A stretch of DNA of 64,000 nucleotides from Streptosporangiales bacterium (GCA_009379995.1 WHSR01000008.1:43507-107506); one strand, 5' to 3'; shown: positions 23,008 through 33,367, counted from the stretch's first letter. Made by a program: numbers and translations. The notes: generated by a model not told the origin, from the letters alone.

Positions 23008-24432
23008 CTAGCGCTTGACGCAGACGTCGTCGGCGGCCGTGATGGTATCCACCGGGGAGGACGGGGCAGCGGAGCCTCCGGCGCCGGACCCGCCGCTGAG
23101 CCCTTCCCAGTCGCCTCCGATCACCAACTCGACGGCCCCGGCCGTCCCGGCCCCCGGCGCGACCTGTGCGTTGTTGACCGCCGCGGCCACGGCCTGCGCC
23201 TCCCGCTCGGCCCCGGGAGCGTGGCGCACCAAGGTCCGGGCCGCGGGATCCGGTGTGTTGCCTACCTTGCCCACGCGGAAACCCAGAGCCTCGAGCTTGT
23301 CGGCGGTTCGGCCCGCCAGGCCGGCGGTCTCGGTTCCGTTGAAAACGTTCACCTGTACCTGGTCCGGCGGCATCGCCGGAGCCGCGGACCCGGGGTCGGG
23401 CCGTGAGGAGGACAGGCCGGTGTCCTTCTTGATCGCCTGGAACAGCTCGTCGGCGGCCGGCTGGGTCCATACCAGGCGGTTGGGGTCGGAGGGCGCTGCT
23501 CCGGCGGGTACCGTAACGAATGCCACCTCGCCGGTGTCGATGCCCTTGACGCTGTCGGCGATTCCCTTGAGGCCGGCCAGCCCCAACTCGCGGTCGGTGG
23601 TGACCGACTGGGTGGCGGCGTCGAGGAATCGGTACAGCCGCGGTGGGTCGAAGAGGAGCCGGGTGCTGGTGGCCTTCTTGATCACCGCGGCCATGAACCT
23701 CTGCTGCCGCTTGATCCGCTCCAGATCCGAGCCGTCGCCGAGACCGTACCGCAGGCGGACGTACGCCAGCGCCTGATCGCCGTCCACGACGTGGCGGCCG
23801 GCCGGCAGGGTCAGGCGGGCCTTCGAGTCGTTGACTGCCTCGGGCAGACAGATCTCCACCCCACCCAGCGCGTCGATCATGTGCTTGAAGCCGGAGAAGT
23901 CGATCTGCGCGAAGTGGTCGATGCGCACGCCGGTGAGGGACTCGATCGTGCGCCAGGAACACGCGGGCCCGCCGCGGCTGAACGCCTCATTGAGCAGCCC
24001 GGTACGCGGCGCGATGACCGAGCCGTCTTCGGCCTGACAAGGTGGGATCTCGACAAGCGAGTCGCGCGGGAAGCTCACCATCATCGCCTTGTCGCGGCTC
24101 GCCGACAGATGCAGCAGGATCAGCGTGTCGGAGCGTGCCCCCTCGACGTTCTGGCCGTAGCGGCCGTCCTCGCCGGCGCGGCTATCGGAGCCGATGAGCA
24201 GGATGTTCTCCGCCTCGGTCGCCTCGGCCGGCCGGTCGCCGAGCTTGTCCAGCACCTCGTGCTGGCCCATGTTGCCGGAAAGCTTGCGGTAGAAGCCGTA
24301 GGCTGTCAGGCTCCCGGCCACCAGTACGGCCGCCATCACGACGGACAGCCAGCCCAGTACCCGCCAGAGCGGCCGCCCGTGGTGCGGGTCGGCCGGCGCC
24401 TGGACTCCTGGTCTGCCCTTCTGAATGCTCAC
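23008..24432 (-). CDS. LytR-CpsA-Psr (LCP) family glycopolymer ligase with LytR_C domain
   Basis: A 474-residue protein. The GTG at 24432 overlaps the upstream stop (GTGA) and is preferred over an ATG 33 bp earlier. A short basic cytoplasmic N-terminus is followed by one membrane helix (about residues 25-48), then the extracellular LCP domain: LLIGSDSRAGE, RSDTLILLHL, MVSFPRDSLVEIP, HFAQIDFSGFKHMIDALGGVEICLP, and YVRLRYGLGDGSDLERIKRQQRF. Residues ~365-450 match a LytR C-terminal domain (VNVFNGTETAGLAGRTADKL...GFRVG). LCP enzymes transfer lipid-linked glycopolymers to peptidoglycan, which fits the surrounding glycan genes. Confidence 0.88.
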   Translation of the reverse strand: MSIQKGRPGVQAPADPHHGRPLWRVLGWLSVVMAAVLVAGSLTAYGFYRKLSGNMGQHEVLDKLGDRPAEATEAENILLIGSDSRAGEDGRYGQNVEGARSDTLILLHLSASRDKAMMVSFPRDSLVEIPPCQAEDGSVIAPRTGLLNEAFSRGGPACSWRTIESLTGVRIDHFAQIDFSGFKHMIDALGGVEICLPEAVNDSKARLTLPAGRHVVDGDQALAYVRLRYGLGDGSDLERIKRQQRFMAAVIKKATSTRLLFDPPRLYRFLDAATQSVTTDRELGLAGLKGIADSVKGIDTGEVAFVTVPAGAAPSDPNRLVWTQPAADELFQAIKKDTGLSSSRPDPGSAAPAMPPDQVQVNVFNGTETAGLAGRTADKLEALGFRVGKVGNTPDPAARTLVRHAPGAEREAQAVAAAVNNAQVAPGAGTAGAVELVIGGDWEGLSGGSGAGGSAAPSSPVDTITAADDVCVKR

Positions 24433-25256
24433 TCGACTTCTGAGGGTGTTGGTAGGCTTCGGCAACCGAGGCCCGTTGCGGGGATCCCGGCAACGGCGGT
24501 GACGCGCTCCGTCGTTACGCGGCGAACGAGCAGGTCCTCCGGCATGTCTCCGTCGCGACTCAGCACAACGGAAGCACCCACCGCGAGCGGCGCGAGCAGC
24601 GATGCCAGCACACCGAAGGCCGTGTCGAACCCCACGGCCGACAGTACTCGCTCGGAGGCGGTGAGATCCCAGCGTTTCGCAGCCGCGCGTGCCTGCGCAC
24701 AGAGATCGGCGCCGGACAGCTCGGGCCCGCCCAGCCGCAGCGCGGGCGCCGCCGGATCCACCGGAGCGTAGGGCAGGAAGCGGTCACCCTGACCGCGAAC
24801 CTCGGTCGCGTAGTCGATGACGCCCGGCGGGACCTCCGGCAGCGGTGCGCCCAGCGGGTGGAGGGAGAGCGCCACGGTCTCCCTCGCCCCGAGCTCCAGC
24901 GCGGCGTCGAGGGCGTCCGGCCCGGCGGCGACGATGTCGACGTCGGTGCCGGGCACGTCGGCGCCGCGCTCGTCGGTGTACCGGGCGGGACAGGCGACGA
25001 GACCGACCGACCAGCACGCGACCAGCCAGACGGCGGTCTGCCAGTGCAGCGGCAGCAGCAGCACAACCCGATCCCCCGGATCCGCCGCCAGCTCGTCGAC
25101 GAGGAGGTTCGCCGTCTTGGCCACCCAGTTGTCGAAGGTGGCGAACGACAACTCCACCCGCTCCGCTTCAGTCTCGCCGTAGAAGGTGACGAACGGCCGG
25201 GCCGCGTCGGCGGCGAGCGCGGCCTTCAACAGCCCGGCCGGAGTCTCGTCGCTCAT
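24429..25256 (-). CDS. TIGR03089-type protein (AMP-binding enzyme relative)
   Basis: A 275-residue protein that starts at the ATG after a short gap and resembles the N-terminal part of acyl-CoA synthetases: FDNWVAKTANLLVDELAADPGDRVVLLLPLHWQ and ACWSVGLVACPARY. It lacks the P-loop-like YTSGTTG and the C-terminal adenylating domain, so it is not a complete AMP ligase. Actinobacteria carry this short family beside the LCP gene and the nucleotidyltransferase region. Its function is unknown. The stop overlaps the LCP start, so the two are co-translated. Confidence 0.75.
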   Translation of the reverse strand: MSDETPAGLLKAALAADAARPFVTFYGETEAERVELSFATFDNWVAKTANLLVDELAADPGDRVVLLLPLHWQTAVWLVACWSVGLVACPARYTDERGADVPGTDVDIVAAGPDALDAALELGARETVALSLHPLGAPLPEVPPGVIDYATEVRGQGDRFLPYAPVDPAAPALRLGGPELSGADLCAQARAAAKRWDLTASERVLSAVGFDTAFGVLASLLAPLAVGASVVLSRDGDMPEDLLVRRVTTERVTAVAGIPATGLGCRSLPTPSEVE

Positions 25257-25554
25257 GAAAGGCGACTCTAGTGCCCTCGCTCCGGAACGTTCATGAACCG
25301 GTGGCCGAGCGCCCGGGTACGAATCCGCTCCTCGGCACACTTAACAGTTCCGCACCCATCGGGCCGAACATCGCCTACCTTGGTCTGGCGAGGTACGGCG
25401 GAACGGCGGACCGACGCCCCCGCCGTGCTCACCCCGCCGATGCATGCGACGGCGCGTGTGATGGCACACGGGTGCTGCTGGCGGGCGTAGGCTGCCAAGT
25501 GAGGGCGTGAAGTTCACGACGGCAGATCCATGACGCGAGAGAGTGAGAGATAAC
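25257..25554. other. 298-bp intergenic region between divergent genes
   Basis: No convincing gene is seen in this gap; short frames on both strands lack family features. It contains a 10-bp palindrome GTTCATGAAC (25289-25298) near the minus-strand start and purine-rich DNA before the plus-strand start. It presumably holds promoters for the TIGR03089/LCP operon and the glycosyltransferase/nucleotidyltransferase operon. Confidence 0.5.
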
Positions 25555-26682
25555 GTGGCGCCTCGGGTGCTCGTTGACGCCACGGCGGTCCCGGCCGAGC
25601 GTGGGCCGCTGGGGCGATATGTCGATGGCCTGGTCGTCGCCCTCGCCAACGCGGACGCCGACCTGGCGGTCGCCTGCCAGCGTTCCGACGAGGAGCGTTA
25701 CACGCTCCTGGTGCCGAGTGCGCGTGTCGTACCCGGACCGACAGCTATCGCCCACCGTCCGGCGCGGCTCGCCTGGGAGCAGACCGGGCTGCCGCTGGTG
25801 GCCCAGCAGGTGGAGGCGCAGGTCATCCACTCGCCGTACTACTCGATGCCGCTGCGTGCCGCGCAGCCGACAGTGGTGACGATCCATGACCTCACCTGCT
25901 TCAACGAGCCTGAACTCGCTGGCCCGGTCAAGGCGACCTTTCTGAAGTCGGCGACCCGAACCGCTGTGCGGCGGGCCGCCCGGATCGTCGTGCCGTCCAA
26001 GGCCACCCGCGACGAGCTCGTCCGGCTGCTGCACGCCGATCCGACCCGTATCGACGTGGCGTACCACGGCGTCGACAACACGCTGTTCCATCGCCCGACC
26101 GAGGAGGAGCGCCGGCGGGTGTCGGACCGGCTCGGCCTGCACGGCTACCCGTACCTCGCCTTCCTCGGCGCCCTCGAGCCGCGGAAGAACGTACCCAACC
26201 TCATCCACGGCTGGGTGTCGGCCGTGCGCGACCTGCCGGAGCCTCCCGCGCTCGTGCTCGCCGGCAGCCGCGGCTACGACGACGAGGTCGAGGCCGTCGT
26301 CAGGGGCGTGCCCCCACACCTGCGACTGGTACGGCCGGGATATCTGCGGTTCGGTGACCTGCCGGGGTTCCTCGGCGGCGCACTGGCGGTGGCGTTCGCC
26401 AGCCGCGGCGAGGGTTTCGGATTGCCGGTGCTGGAGGCGATGGCCTGCGGCGCACCGGTGCTGACCACCCATCGCACCTCGTTGCCCGAGGTCGGCGGCG
26501 AGGCGGTCGCCTACACCGAACCCGACGCGGAGAGCATCGCCGCCGCGCTGCGTGGCCTGCTGGAAGATCCGGAACGCCGGCGTGCCCTCGGCGACGCCGG
26601 GCACGCCAGAGCCCGCGAGTTCACCTGGTCGGCGTCCGCCGAGGCGCACCTGGCCTGCTACCAGCGAGCCGCCGAGCAGTGA
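25555..26682 (+). CDS. Glycosyltransferase, GT4 family (mannosyltransferase-like)
   Basis: A 375-residue GT-B enzyme; GTG 25555 is preferred, GTG 25543 also fits. N-terminal RVLVDATAVPAERGPLGRYV has the acceptor-domain glycine loop. C-terminal features: VAYHGVDNTLF, YLAFLGALEPRKNVPNLI (about residues 200-217), LRFGDLPGFLGGALAVAFASRGEGFGLPVLEAMACGAPVLTT with the EX7E pattern. The family includes many mannosyltransferases using GDP-mannose, and the next gene, 7 bp on, is a GDP-mannose pyrophosphorylase-like enzyme, so mannose is the likely donor sugar. Confidence 0.86.
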   Translation: MAPRVLVDATAVPAERGPLGRYVDGLVVALANADADLAVACQRSDEERYTLLVPSARVVPGPTAIAHRPARLAWEQTGLPLVAQQVEAQVIHSPYYSMPLRAAQPTVVTIHDLTCFNEPELAGPVKATFLKSATRTAVRRAARIVVPSKATRDELVRLLHADPTRIDVAYHGVDNTLFHRPTEEERRRVSDRLGLHGYPYLAFLGALEPRKNVPNLIHGWVSAVRDLPEPPALVLAGSRGYDDEVEAVVRGVPPHLRLVRPGYLRFGDLPGFLGGALAVAFASRGEGFGLPVLEAMACGAPVLTTHRTSLPEVGGEAVAYTEPDAESIAAALRGLLEDPERRRALGDAGHARAREFTWSASAEAHLACYQRAAEQ

Positions 26683-26689
26683 ACCCCCG

Positions 26690-27778
26690 GTGAACCCCCC
26701 CAACAAGCTGGAAGCGATCGTCCTGGTCGGCGGCCGGGGCACCAGGCTGCGGCCGCTCACCGTCACCGTTCCCAAGCCGATGCTGCCCACGGCCGGGGTG
26801 CCGTTTCTGGCGCACCTGTTCGCCCGCGCCCGCGCGGCCGGGGTAACCCGCATCGTCCTCGCGACCTGCTACCGATCCGAGACCTTCGAGGAGTCCTTCG
26901 GAGACGGCGCCGGACTCGGCCTCGAGCTGGAGTATGTCCGGGAGGACGAGCCCCTCGGCACCGGCGGGGGCATCCGCAACGCCGCTTCCTGGCTACGCAG
27001 CGGGCCGGACGAGCCGGTGTTGGTGCTCAACGGCGACATCCTGTCCGGCCACGACCTGGGCGCGCAGCTGGCGCTGCACCTTTCGTCGGACGCGGACGTG
27101 ACCCTGCACCTGACCGAGGTGCCCGAGCCCGGGCGTTTCGGCTGCGTGCCGACCGAGCCGTCCGGCAGGGTCGCGGCGTTCCTCGAGAAGACACAGCGCC
27201 CGGTCACCAACCGGATCAACGCCGGCTGCTACATCTTCCGGCGGTCCGTGCTGTCGGAGATCCCGGCGGGGCGGGCCGTCTCGGCGGAGCGGGAGACGTT
27301 CCCGGCGCTGATCGAACGGGGCGCGCGTCTCATGGCGTACGCCGACGACGCGTACTGGCTCGACGTGGGCACGCCGTCGACGTTCGTGCGGGGCTCCTGC
27401 GACCTGGTGCTCGGATGCCTGGAGTCTCCGGCCCTGCCGGGCCGGCCCGGCGAGGCGCTGCTGCTCCCAGGGTCGTCGGTCGCTCCGGACGCCGTCGTGT
27501 GCGGCGGTTCCGCTGTCGGCCAGGGTTCGGTCGTCGGGCCGGGCGCCCGGGTGGAGGGAAGCGTCGTCTTCGACGACGTCGAAGTGGGACCGGGTGCTCG
27601 GGTGCGCGGCTCGGCGCTGGCCCGGGGAGCCCGCGTCGGCGACGAGACGGTGCTGGACGGCGCGGTCGTGGGGGAGGGCTCCGTCATCGGTCCGGGCAAC
27701 GAGCTGCGGCACGGCGCCCGCGTCTGGCCGGACGTGACGCTACCCGCCGGCGCGATCCGCTTCTCGAGCGACCTCTGA
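26690..27778 (+). CDS. manC: Sugar-1-phosphate nucleotidyltransferase (GDP-mannose pyrophosphorylase-like)
   Basis: A 362-residue enzyme from a GTG 7 bp after the glycosyltransferase stop; the longer frame over that gene is rejected. The N-terminus AIVLVGGRGTRLRPLT...PKPMLP is the nucleotide-binding signature. LGTGGGIRNA, VLNGDIL (metal Asp), and DVGTP near residue 225 complete the catalytic domain. Residues ~255-350 are hexapeptide left-handed beta-helix repeats (GSAVGQGSVVGPGARVEGSVV), typical of mannose-1-phosphate guanylyltransferases. With the phosphomannomutase and SIS isomerase at 42-45 kb it would complete GDP-mannose synthesis. Glucose- or heptose-specific relatives cannot be excluded. 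Confidence 0.82.
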   Translation: MNPPNKLEAIVLVGGRGTRLRPLTVTVPKPMLPTAGVPFLAHLFARARAAGVTRIVLATCYRSETFEESFGDGAGLGLELEYVREDEPLGTGGGIRNAASWLRSGPDEPVLVLNGDILSGHDLGAQLALHLSSDADVTLHLTEVPEPGRFGCVPTEPSGRVAAFLEKTQRPVTNRINAGCYIFRRSVLSEIPAGRAVSAERETFPALIERGARLMAYADDAYWLDVGTPSTFVRGSCDLVLGCLESPALPGRPGEALLLPGSSVAPDAVVCGGSAVGQGSVVGPGARVEGSVVFDDVEVGPGARVRGSALARGARVGDETVLDGAVVGEGSVIGPGNELRHGARVWPDVTLPAGAIRFSSDL

Positions 27779-27800
27779 CTTCTCGGGCAGACTGAGGGCT

Positions 27801-28724
27801 GTGATGGTCCGCACGTGGCGGCCGCCGTGGCCGCTCAGCGTACGTCTCACCCTCGCCGCGCACCGCAGGGGCACGGGGGACCCTACGCACCGGGTGGCAG
27901 CTGACGGCGCCCTCTGGCGTGCATCCCGCACCCCGTGCGGGCCGGGCACCGTGCGGATCGCCGTGCGGCCGGCGGAGGGCGCGGTGCACGCGACGGCGTG
28001 GGGCCCAGGCGCCGAGTGGCTGCTGGCCGCGTTGCCGGCCCTACTCGGTGCCGAGGACGACGACTCCGGGTTCGCGCCGGCCCATCCGAGCCTGCATACC
28101 GCCCATGCGCGGCTGCGGGGCCTGCGCATCGGCCGTACCGACCGGGTCCTCGAGGCTCTCCTCCCCGCCGTACTCGAGCAGAAGGTAGTCGGCCGGGAGG
28201 CGTGGCGGGCGTGGCGGTGGCTGCTGCGCCGGTACGGCGAGCCCGCGCCGGGGCCCGCGGGCGGGCCCGCGCCGGGGCCCGTACCCGAGGGGATGTACGT
28301 GATCCCGCCTCCGCGGGTGTGGCGGCAGATCCCGTCGTGGGACTGGCATCGGGCCGGCGTCGAGGCGGTCCGCGCCCGCACGATCGCGGGTGCCGCCCTG
28401 GTCGCGGACCGGCTCGAGGGCCTACCTTCCGCCGAGGCCGACAGGCGCCTGCGCACCCTCCCCGGCGTCGGCGCGTGGACCTCGGCGGAGGTACGGCAGC
28501 GCGCCCACGGAGACGCCGACGCCGTCTCGGTCGGCGACTACCACCTGCCCGGCATCGTGGGGTGGGCACTCACCGGCCGCAAGGTCGACGACGCCGGCAT
28601 GCTGGAGCTGCTCGTCCCGTACGCCGGGCACCGGCACCGGGTCACCCGCCTGCTGGAGTTGTCCGGGATGGGGCCGCCCCGCCGGGGCCCCCGGATGGCC
28701 CCTCGGGATTATCGGGCGATCTGA
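27801..28724 (+). CDS. DNA-3-methyladenine glycosylase-like protein (HhH-GPD)
   Basis: A 307-residue protein with a poorly conserved N-terminal ~100 residues and an HhH-GPD domain after it: VLEALLPAVLEQKVVGREAWRAWRWLLRRYG, then the helix-hairpin-helix LRTLPGVGAWTSAEVRQRAHGD (about residues 221-242) and SVGDYHLPG, whose Asp is the catalytic residue. This is the AlkA-type base-excision glycosylase pattern. A Pro/Gly repeat (PAPGPAGGPAPGPVPEG, about residues 148-164) is an insert encoded by a 24-bp tandem repeat. Start may be GTG 27801 or the ATG 3 bp later. Confidence 0.8.
   Translation: MMVRTWRPPWPLSVRLTLAAHRRGTGDPTHRVAADGALWRASRTPCGPGTVRIAVRPAEGAVHATAWGPGAEWLLAALPALLGAEDDDSGFAPAHPSLHTAHARLRGLRIGRTDRVLEALLPAVLEQKVVGREAWRAWRWLLRRYGEPAPGPAGGPAPGPVPEGMYVIPPPRVWRQIPSWDWHRAGVEAVRARTIAGAALVADRLEGLPSAEADRRLRTLPGVGAWTSAEVRQRAHGDADAVSVGDYHLPGIVGWALTGRKVDDAGMLELLVPYAGHRHRVTRLLELSGMGPPRRGPRMAPRDYRAI
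28241..28281 (+). repeat. Two 17-bp direct repeats within DNA glycosylase gene
   Basis: A GC-only 17-bp unit occurs at 28241-28257 and 28265-28281, a 24-bp period that keeps frame and encodes two PAPGP units in a flexible loop. It looks like a recent in-frame slippage duplication. Confidence 0.8.
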
Positions 28725-28742
28725 CGGCGTAAGGTGCCAAAC

Positions 28743-31418
28743 ATGACCGCGAGCGACGCGCGCGAGCCATCGGCGAACACCGCGAATCACGGCACCCGGC
28801 GAGCGGACGGGGAAGCTGGCAAAGCCAACACGGTGGTGCCCAGTGACTCCGCGATCCGCCGTGCCCTGCGGAGGGCCCGCGACGGGGTGACCCTCGATCC
28901 GACCGAGGCCGAGGTGCTGCTGCACGCCCGCGGGGAGCGGCTCGACGACCTGTTGGCGAGCGCGTCCCGGGTGCGCGACGCGGGCCTCGACGCCGCGGGA
29001 CGACCGGGTGTCGTCACCTACAGTCGCAAGGTCTTCATCCCGCTCACCCGGTTGTGCCGGGACCGCTGCGGCTACTGCACGTTCGCCACCGTTCCCGGCC
29101 GGCTGCCGGCGCCGTACCTCTCGCCCGACGAGGTGCTCGACATCGCGACCCGCGGCGCCGAGCTCGGCTGCAAGGAGGCGCTGTTCACGCTTGGCGACCG
29201 GCCGGAGGACCGGTGGCGGCAGGCCCGGGAGTGGCTCGACGCCCACGGCTACGACGACACGCTGTCCTACGTCCGGGCGATGGCCATCCGGGTGCTGGAG
29301 GAGACGGGGTTGCTGCCGCACCTCAACCCGGGCGTCCTCACCTGGCAGGACTTCCAGCGACTCAAGCCGGTCGCGCCGTCGATGGGGATGATGCTGGAGA
29401 CGACCGCGCGGCGGCTGTTCGCCGAGCCGGGCGGCCCGCATTACGGCAGCCCGGACAAGGACCCCGGGGTCCGGCTCCGGGTGCTGGAGGACGCCGGGCG
29501 CACCGCCGTGCCGTTCACCACCGGGATTCTGATCGGCATCGGGGAGACGCCGGCCGAGCGGGCCGAGTCGTTGTTCGCGATCCGGCGGGTCGCCCGGGAG
29601 TACGGCGGCATCCAGGAGGTCATCGTCCAGAACTTCCGGGCCAAGCCGGACACGAAGATGCGCGGGATGCCGGACGCCGACCTGGACGATCTGGCCGCCA
29701 CCGTGGCGGTGGCGCGCCTCGTCCTCGGCCCCGGCCTGCGCATCCAAGCCCCGCCGAACCTGGTGGACGAGCAGTACGCGCTGCTGCTGCGGGCCGGCAT
29801 CGACGACTGGGGCGGCGTCTCACCGCTCACCCCGGACCACGTCAACCCGGAGCGGCCGTGGCCGCAGATCGACGAGCTGGCCGAGCACACCGCGCGGTCC
29901 GGGTTCCGGCTCGCCGAGCGACTCACCATCTACCCGCGCTACGTCCGCGCCGGCGAGCCCTGGCTCGACCCGCGTCTGGGCCCCCACGTGGCGGCCCTGG
30001 CCGACCCGGATACCGGACTGGCCCGCGAGGACGTACGGCCGCGCGGGATCGACTGGCAGGAGCCGGACGGCGGGTTCCCGACGACCGCGGACGGCGCCGG
30101 CCGGACCGACCTGCACGTCGCCATCGACACGGCCGGCCGGACCGACGACCGGCGCACCGACTTCGACTCGGTGTACGGCGACTGGGCGGAGATCGAGCGC
30201 CGTCTGGACCGCCGGGCGCCGGAGCGGCTGGACACCGACGTCGCGGCGGCGCTGCGGCACGCTGCGGACGATCCGGCCGGGATCGGTGACGACGAGGCCC
30301 TCGCCCTCCTGGCCGCCGACGGTCCGGAGCTGGAGGCGCTCGCGGCGCTCGCGGACGACCTCCGCCGCGACACCGTCGGCGACGCGGTCACCTACGTGGT
30401 GACCCGCAACATCAACTTCACCAACGTCTGCTACACCGGCTGCCGGTTCTGCGCGTTCGCCCAGCGCCGTACCGACGCGGACGCGTACACGCTGTCGCTG
30501 GAGCAGGTCGGCGACCGGGTGGAGGAGGCCTGGGCGGCCGGAGCCACCGAGGTGTGCATGCAGGGCGGCATCCATCCCGACCTTCCGGGTACCGCGTACT
30601 TCGACCTCGCCGCCGAGGTGAAGCGGCGCTGCCCGGACATCCACATGCACGCGTTCTCCCCGATGGAGGTGTCGAACGGGGCCGCGCGCACCGGCCTGTC
30701 GATCCGCGACTGGCTGGTACGGGCGCGCGAGGCCGGCGTGGACTCGCTGCCCGGCACCGCCGCCGAGATCCTGGACGACGACGTCCGCTGGGTGCTGACC
30801 AAGGGCAAGCTGCCGGCCGACGCCTGGATCGAGGTCGTCACCACCGCGCACTCGCTGGGCATCCCGACGACCTCCACGATGATGTACGGGCACGTCGACA
30901 CGCCCCGGCACTGGGTGGCGCACCTGCGGCTGCTGGCCCGGATCCAGGGCGAGACCGGCGGCTTCACCGAGTTCGTGCTGCTGCCGTTCGTCCACCAGAG
31001 CGCGCCGATCTACCTGGCCGGCCTGGCCCGGCCCGGTCCGACGGCCCGGGAGAACCGCGCGCTGCACGCGGTCGCCAGGCTGCTCCTGCACGGCCGGATC
31101 GACAACGTGCAGTGCTCCTGGGTGAAGCTCCCGGCCGAGCTGTGCCAGCAGGTCCTCCGGGGCGGCGTCAACGACCTCGGCGGGACGCTCATGGAGGAGA
31201 CGATCAGCCGGATGGCCGGATCGCAGCACGGCTCGTACAAGACCATCTCCGAGCTCGAGGCGATGATCACCGAGATCGGCAGGCCGGCGCGGCAGCGGGC
31301 GACGACGTACGAGGATGTGCCGTCGGAACGCCGCGCGGCGGCCCTGACCTCCGATGGCGTGTGCGGCAGCGTCCGCGGCGGGCGCCTCTCGCTCCCCGTC
31401 CTCGGCTCGAGGCCGTGA
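28743..31418 (+). CDS. fbiC: FO synthase, fused CofG/CofH radical SAM enzyme
   Basis: An 891-residue protein; ATG 28743 with AAGG upstream is chosen over one 9 bp earlier. It makes the deazaflavin FO, the chromophore of cofactor F420, from tyrosine and a ribityl pyrimidine. Two radical SAM halves: the CofG half has [10 protein letters not shown] (about residue 105) and the CofH half has [10 protein letters not shown] (about residue 563), both CX3CX2C clusters. The order and length match actinobacterial FbiC (about 850-890 residues). A variable linker near residues 440-480 ([17 protein letters not shown]...) joins them. The gene lies within 1 kb of fbiB and fbiA. Confidence 0.95.
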   Translation: MTASDAREPSANTANHGTRRADGEAGKANTVVPSDSAIRRALRRARDGVTLDPTEAEVLLHARGERLDDLLASASRVRDAGLDAAGRPGVVTYSRKVFIPLTRLCRDRCGYCTFATVPGRLPAPYLSPDEVLDIATRGAELGCKEALFTLGDRPEDRWRQAREWLDAHGYDDTLSYVRAMAIRVLEETGLLPHLNPGVLTWQDFQRLKPVAPSMGMMLETTARRLFAEPGGPHYGSPDKDPGVRLRVLEDAGRTAVPFTTGILIGIGETPAERAESLFAIRRVAREYGGIQEVIVQNFRAKPDTKMRGMPDADLDDLAATVAVARLVLGPGLRIQAPPNLVDEQYALLLRAGIDDWGGVSPLTPDHVNPERPWPQIDELAEHTARSGFRLAERLTIYPRYVRAGEPWLDPRLGPHVAALADPDTGLAREDVRPRGIDWQEPDGGFPTTADGAGRTDLHVAIDTAGRTDDRRTDFDSVYGDWAEIERRLDRRAPERLDTDVAAALRHAADDPAGIGDDEALALLAADGPELEALAALADDLRRDTVGDAVTYVVTRNINFTNVCYTGCRFCAFAQRRTDADAYTLSLEQVGDRVEEAWAAGATEVCMQGGIHPDLPGTAYFDLAAEVKRRCPDIHMHAFSPMEVSNGAARTGLSIRDWLVRAREAGVDSLPGTAAEILDDDVRWVLTKGKLPADAWIEVVTTAHSLGIPTTSTMMYGHVDTPRHWVAHLRLLARIQGETGGFTEFVLLPFVHQSAPIYLAGLARPGPTARENRALHAVARLLLHGRIDNVQCSWVKLPAELCQQVLRGGVNDLGGTLMEETISRMAGSQHGSYKTISELEAMITEIGRPARQRATTYEDVPSERRAAALTSDGVCGSVRGGRLSLPVLGSRP

Positions 31419-31420
31419 GG

Positions 31421-31984
31421 TCAGCGGCGGCGTTTCAGCAGCGTCGCGGGCTCGAGGCTCCCGCTGAGCGGTTCGGGGAGCGCGAGCGTCTCGCCCGGCC
31501 CCGCGTGCGCGTGCTCGGTGTAGGTGCTCCCCGCGAGTTCGTACAGCCTGAGCACGGGCGGCTCGGGCGTCATCGGCTCGACCTGCAGGTACCACCGAAT
31601 GCCCGCGGTCGCGTACAGGTGGGACTTGAGCACCCGGTCCATGCTCGCGGTTGACGGCGAAACCACCTCGGCCACCAGCAGGATGTCGCCGGGATGGAAC
31701 ATCGTGACCTCGCCCCCGCGGGTGGTGACGACGAGATCGGGGATGAGGATCCTGCCCGGCCCCACGCGGAGATTGACCTCGTGGATGACCTCGAACTCGT
31801 CGGGCGCCGCGTCCTCCAGCAGGTTTGCCAGCCGTCGATCGAGCTGCTGGTGGTCACTGGCCGGCGCCGCGGACACGACCAGGCTCCCGTCCACCAGCTC
31901 GATGCGCTCGCCGGTCGTCTCCCCGAGCGCGAGGTAACCCTCCTCGGTCCACGGGCCGGCGTGTCCAACGGTCATAGTGCTCAT
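31421..31984 (-). CDS. Uma2 family endonuclease-like protein (DUF820)
   Basis: A 187-residue protein of the Uma2/DUF820 family with a PD-(D/E)XK nuclease-like core: ERIELVDGSLVVSAAP (N-terminal Glu), ILIPDLVVT (Asp) and ILLVAEVVSPST (E-x-V). The family is abundant in actinobacteria and cyanobacteria and its biological role is unknown. It is wedged between fbiC (stop 2 bp away, convergent) and fbiB on the same strand but 105 bp from it. It is likely a stand-alone insertion in the F420 locus. Confidence 0.82.
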   Translation of the reverse strand: MSTMTVGHAGPWTEEGYLALGETTGERIELVDGSLVVSAAPASDHQQLDRRLANLLEDAAPDEFEVIHEVNLRVGPGRILIPDLVVTTRGGEVTMFHPGDILLVAEVVSPSTASMDRVLKSHLYATAGIRWYLQVEPMTPEPPVLRLYELAGSTYTEHAHAGPGETLALPEPLSGSLEPATLLKRRR

Positions 31985-32089
31985 TGTTCCTCCCCATGGA
32001 CCGGGAAGCTACGGTTTCGTACGCGCGTCGCGCCGACGCGCCGAACCCATCTGTGGATGACTCGGTTTCTCCGGCGCGCTGTGGACGAC

Positions 32090-33367
32090 TCAGCGGGTGA
32101 GCACGAAGGCGTCGAGGTCACGGGGCGGGCGTTCGGCCTGCGGCGTCGCCGGATGCCCGACCGCGACGGCGCCCATCGGGTCCCAGTCGTCCGGCAGGGC
32201 AAGGATGTCGCGTACCACGTCGGGGCAGAACATCGTGCTCGACACCCAGCAGGACCCGAGACCCTCGACGGCCAGCGCGACCAGCAGGTTCTGTACGGCG
32301 GCGCCGATGGCTACCACGAACATCTCGCGCTCGGCCCGGCGCCGCCGCTCGTCGGGGTACGCATGCGCACCGTCCGCCACCAGGCACGGGACCACGAGGT
32401 ACGGCGCCTGCCGCAGCACGTCGCCGCGGCGGACGCGGGCGGCGATGCGTTCCTCGGTCAGCCCGTCCCGTCGCAGGTCGTCGATCCAGGCGTGGAGCAT
32501 CGCGTCCAGCAGCCGCTTTCGCGCGTCCGCCGACTCGACGAGCACGAACCGCCACGGGGTGGTGTGGTGCGGCGCCGGTGCTGTCACCGCGGCGGCGGCC
32601 GCGCGCATCACCGCGTCCCGGTCGACCGGGGCGTCGGCGAACTCCCGGATCGTACGCCGGGCGGTCAGCACGTCGCGCGAGCCGTACCGGAACATGTCCT
32701 CGGCGGGCGGGCGCAGCATCGCCCGTACCCCCGGCCCGTCGTCGTCCCGCACCAGGTGGGCGAGTCCGCGGACCACCGCGACCGGCACCCCGGCCAGCTT
32801 GCCCCGGACGAGTTCGCTACCGGCCGCTACCTCGTCGGCGAGCGCGGTGACCGTGACGTCGAGCCGGTTGCCGTAGCCGTCGTGGCGCCCGCGCAGGTCG
32901 TCGAGCGGATCCAGCCCGGCGATCCCGATGGCCATGTCGACAAGCCCCTGCCGCCAGGGCCGGCCGGAGGTGTCGGACACGAGCACACCGACCGAGACGC
33001 CCAGGCGTTCGCGCAGGCCGCGCCGGATCCGGCCGGCGGAGGCGTCCGGATCCTCGGGCAGCAGCACGACGGTGCCCGGCGCGGCGTTGGACGCGTCCAC
33101 CCCGGCCGCGGCGATGACGAAACCGTGGTGGGTCTCCACGATGCGCGTCGATCCCCGTCGCGCCACCACCCGGACGGTCTCGGCGTCGATCGCCTCCTCG
33201 CGGTCGGCCGCGCGGAGGATGCGTCCCTCGGCCTTGCTCACGATCTTCGAGGTCACCACGAGGATGTCGCCGTCACGCAGGCCCGGCTCGGCCGATGCGA
33301 TCAGCGTGGCCGGGTCGTCGCCCGACCGGACCTCCGGGATCCCCCCGACACCCCACATCTCGATCAT
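32090..33367 (-). CDS. fbiB: F420 gamma-glutamyl ligase / dehydro-F420 reductase
   Basis: A 425-residue bifunctional protein whose ATG overlaps the fbiA stop. Residues ~1-240 are the CofE-type ligase ([78 protein letters not shown]) that adds glutamates to F420-0. Residues ~250-425 are an FMN-binding nitroreductase-type domain ([40 protein letters not shown]) that reduces the dehydro precursor in actinobacteria. The upstream frame running into fbiA is an overlap artefact and was removed. Confidence 0.93.
   Translation of the reverse strand: MIEMWGVGGIPEVRSGDDPATLIASAEPGLRDGDILVVTSKIVSKAEGRILRAADREEAIDAETVRVVARRGSTRIVETHHGFVIAAAGVDASNAAPGTVVLLPEDPDASAGRIRRGLRERLGVSVGVLVSDTSGRPWRQGLVDMAIGIAGLDPLDDLRGRHDGYGNRLDVTVTALADEVAAGSELVRGKLAGVPVAVVRGLAHLVRDDDGPGVRAMLRPPAEDMFRYGSRDVLTARRTIREFADAPVDRDAVMRAAAAAVTAPAPHHTTPWRFVLVESADARKRLLDAMLHAWIDDLRRDGLTEERIAARVRRGDVLRQAPYLVVPCLVADGAHAYPDERRRRAEREMFVVAIGAAVQNLLVALAVEGLGSCWVSSTMFCPDVVRDILALPDDWDPMGAVAVGHPATPQAERPPRDLDAFVLTR

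Noticed and set aside
25429..26853. Minus-strand frame of 474 residues
   Set aside because: Antisense to the GT4 and nucleotidyltransferase genes, which have clear motifs.
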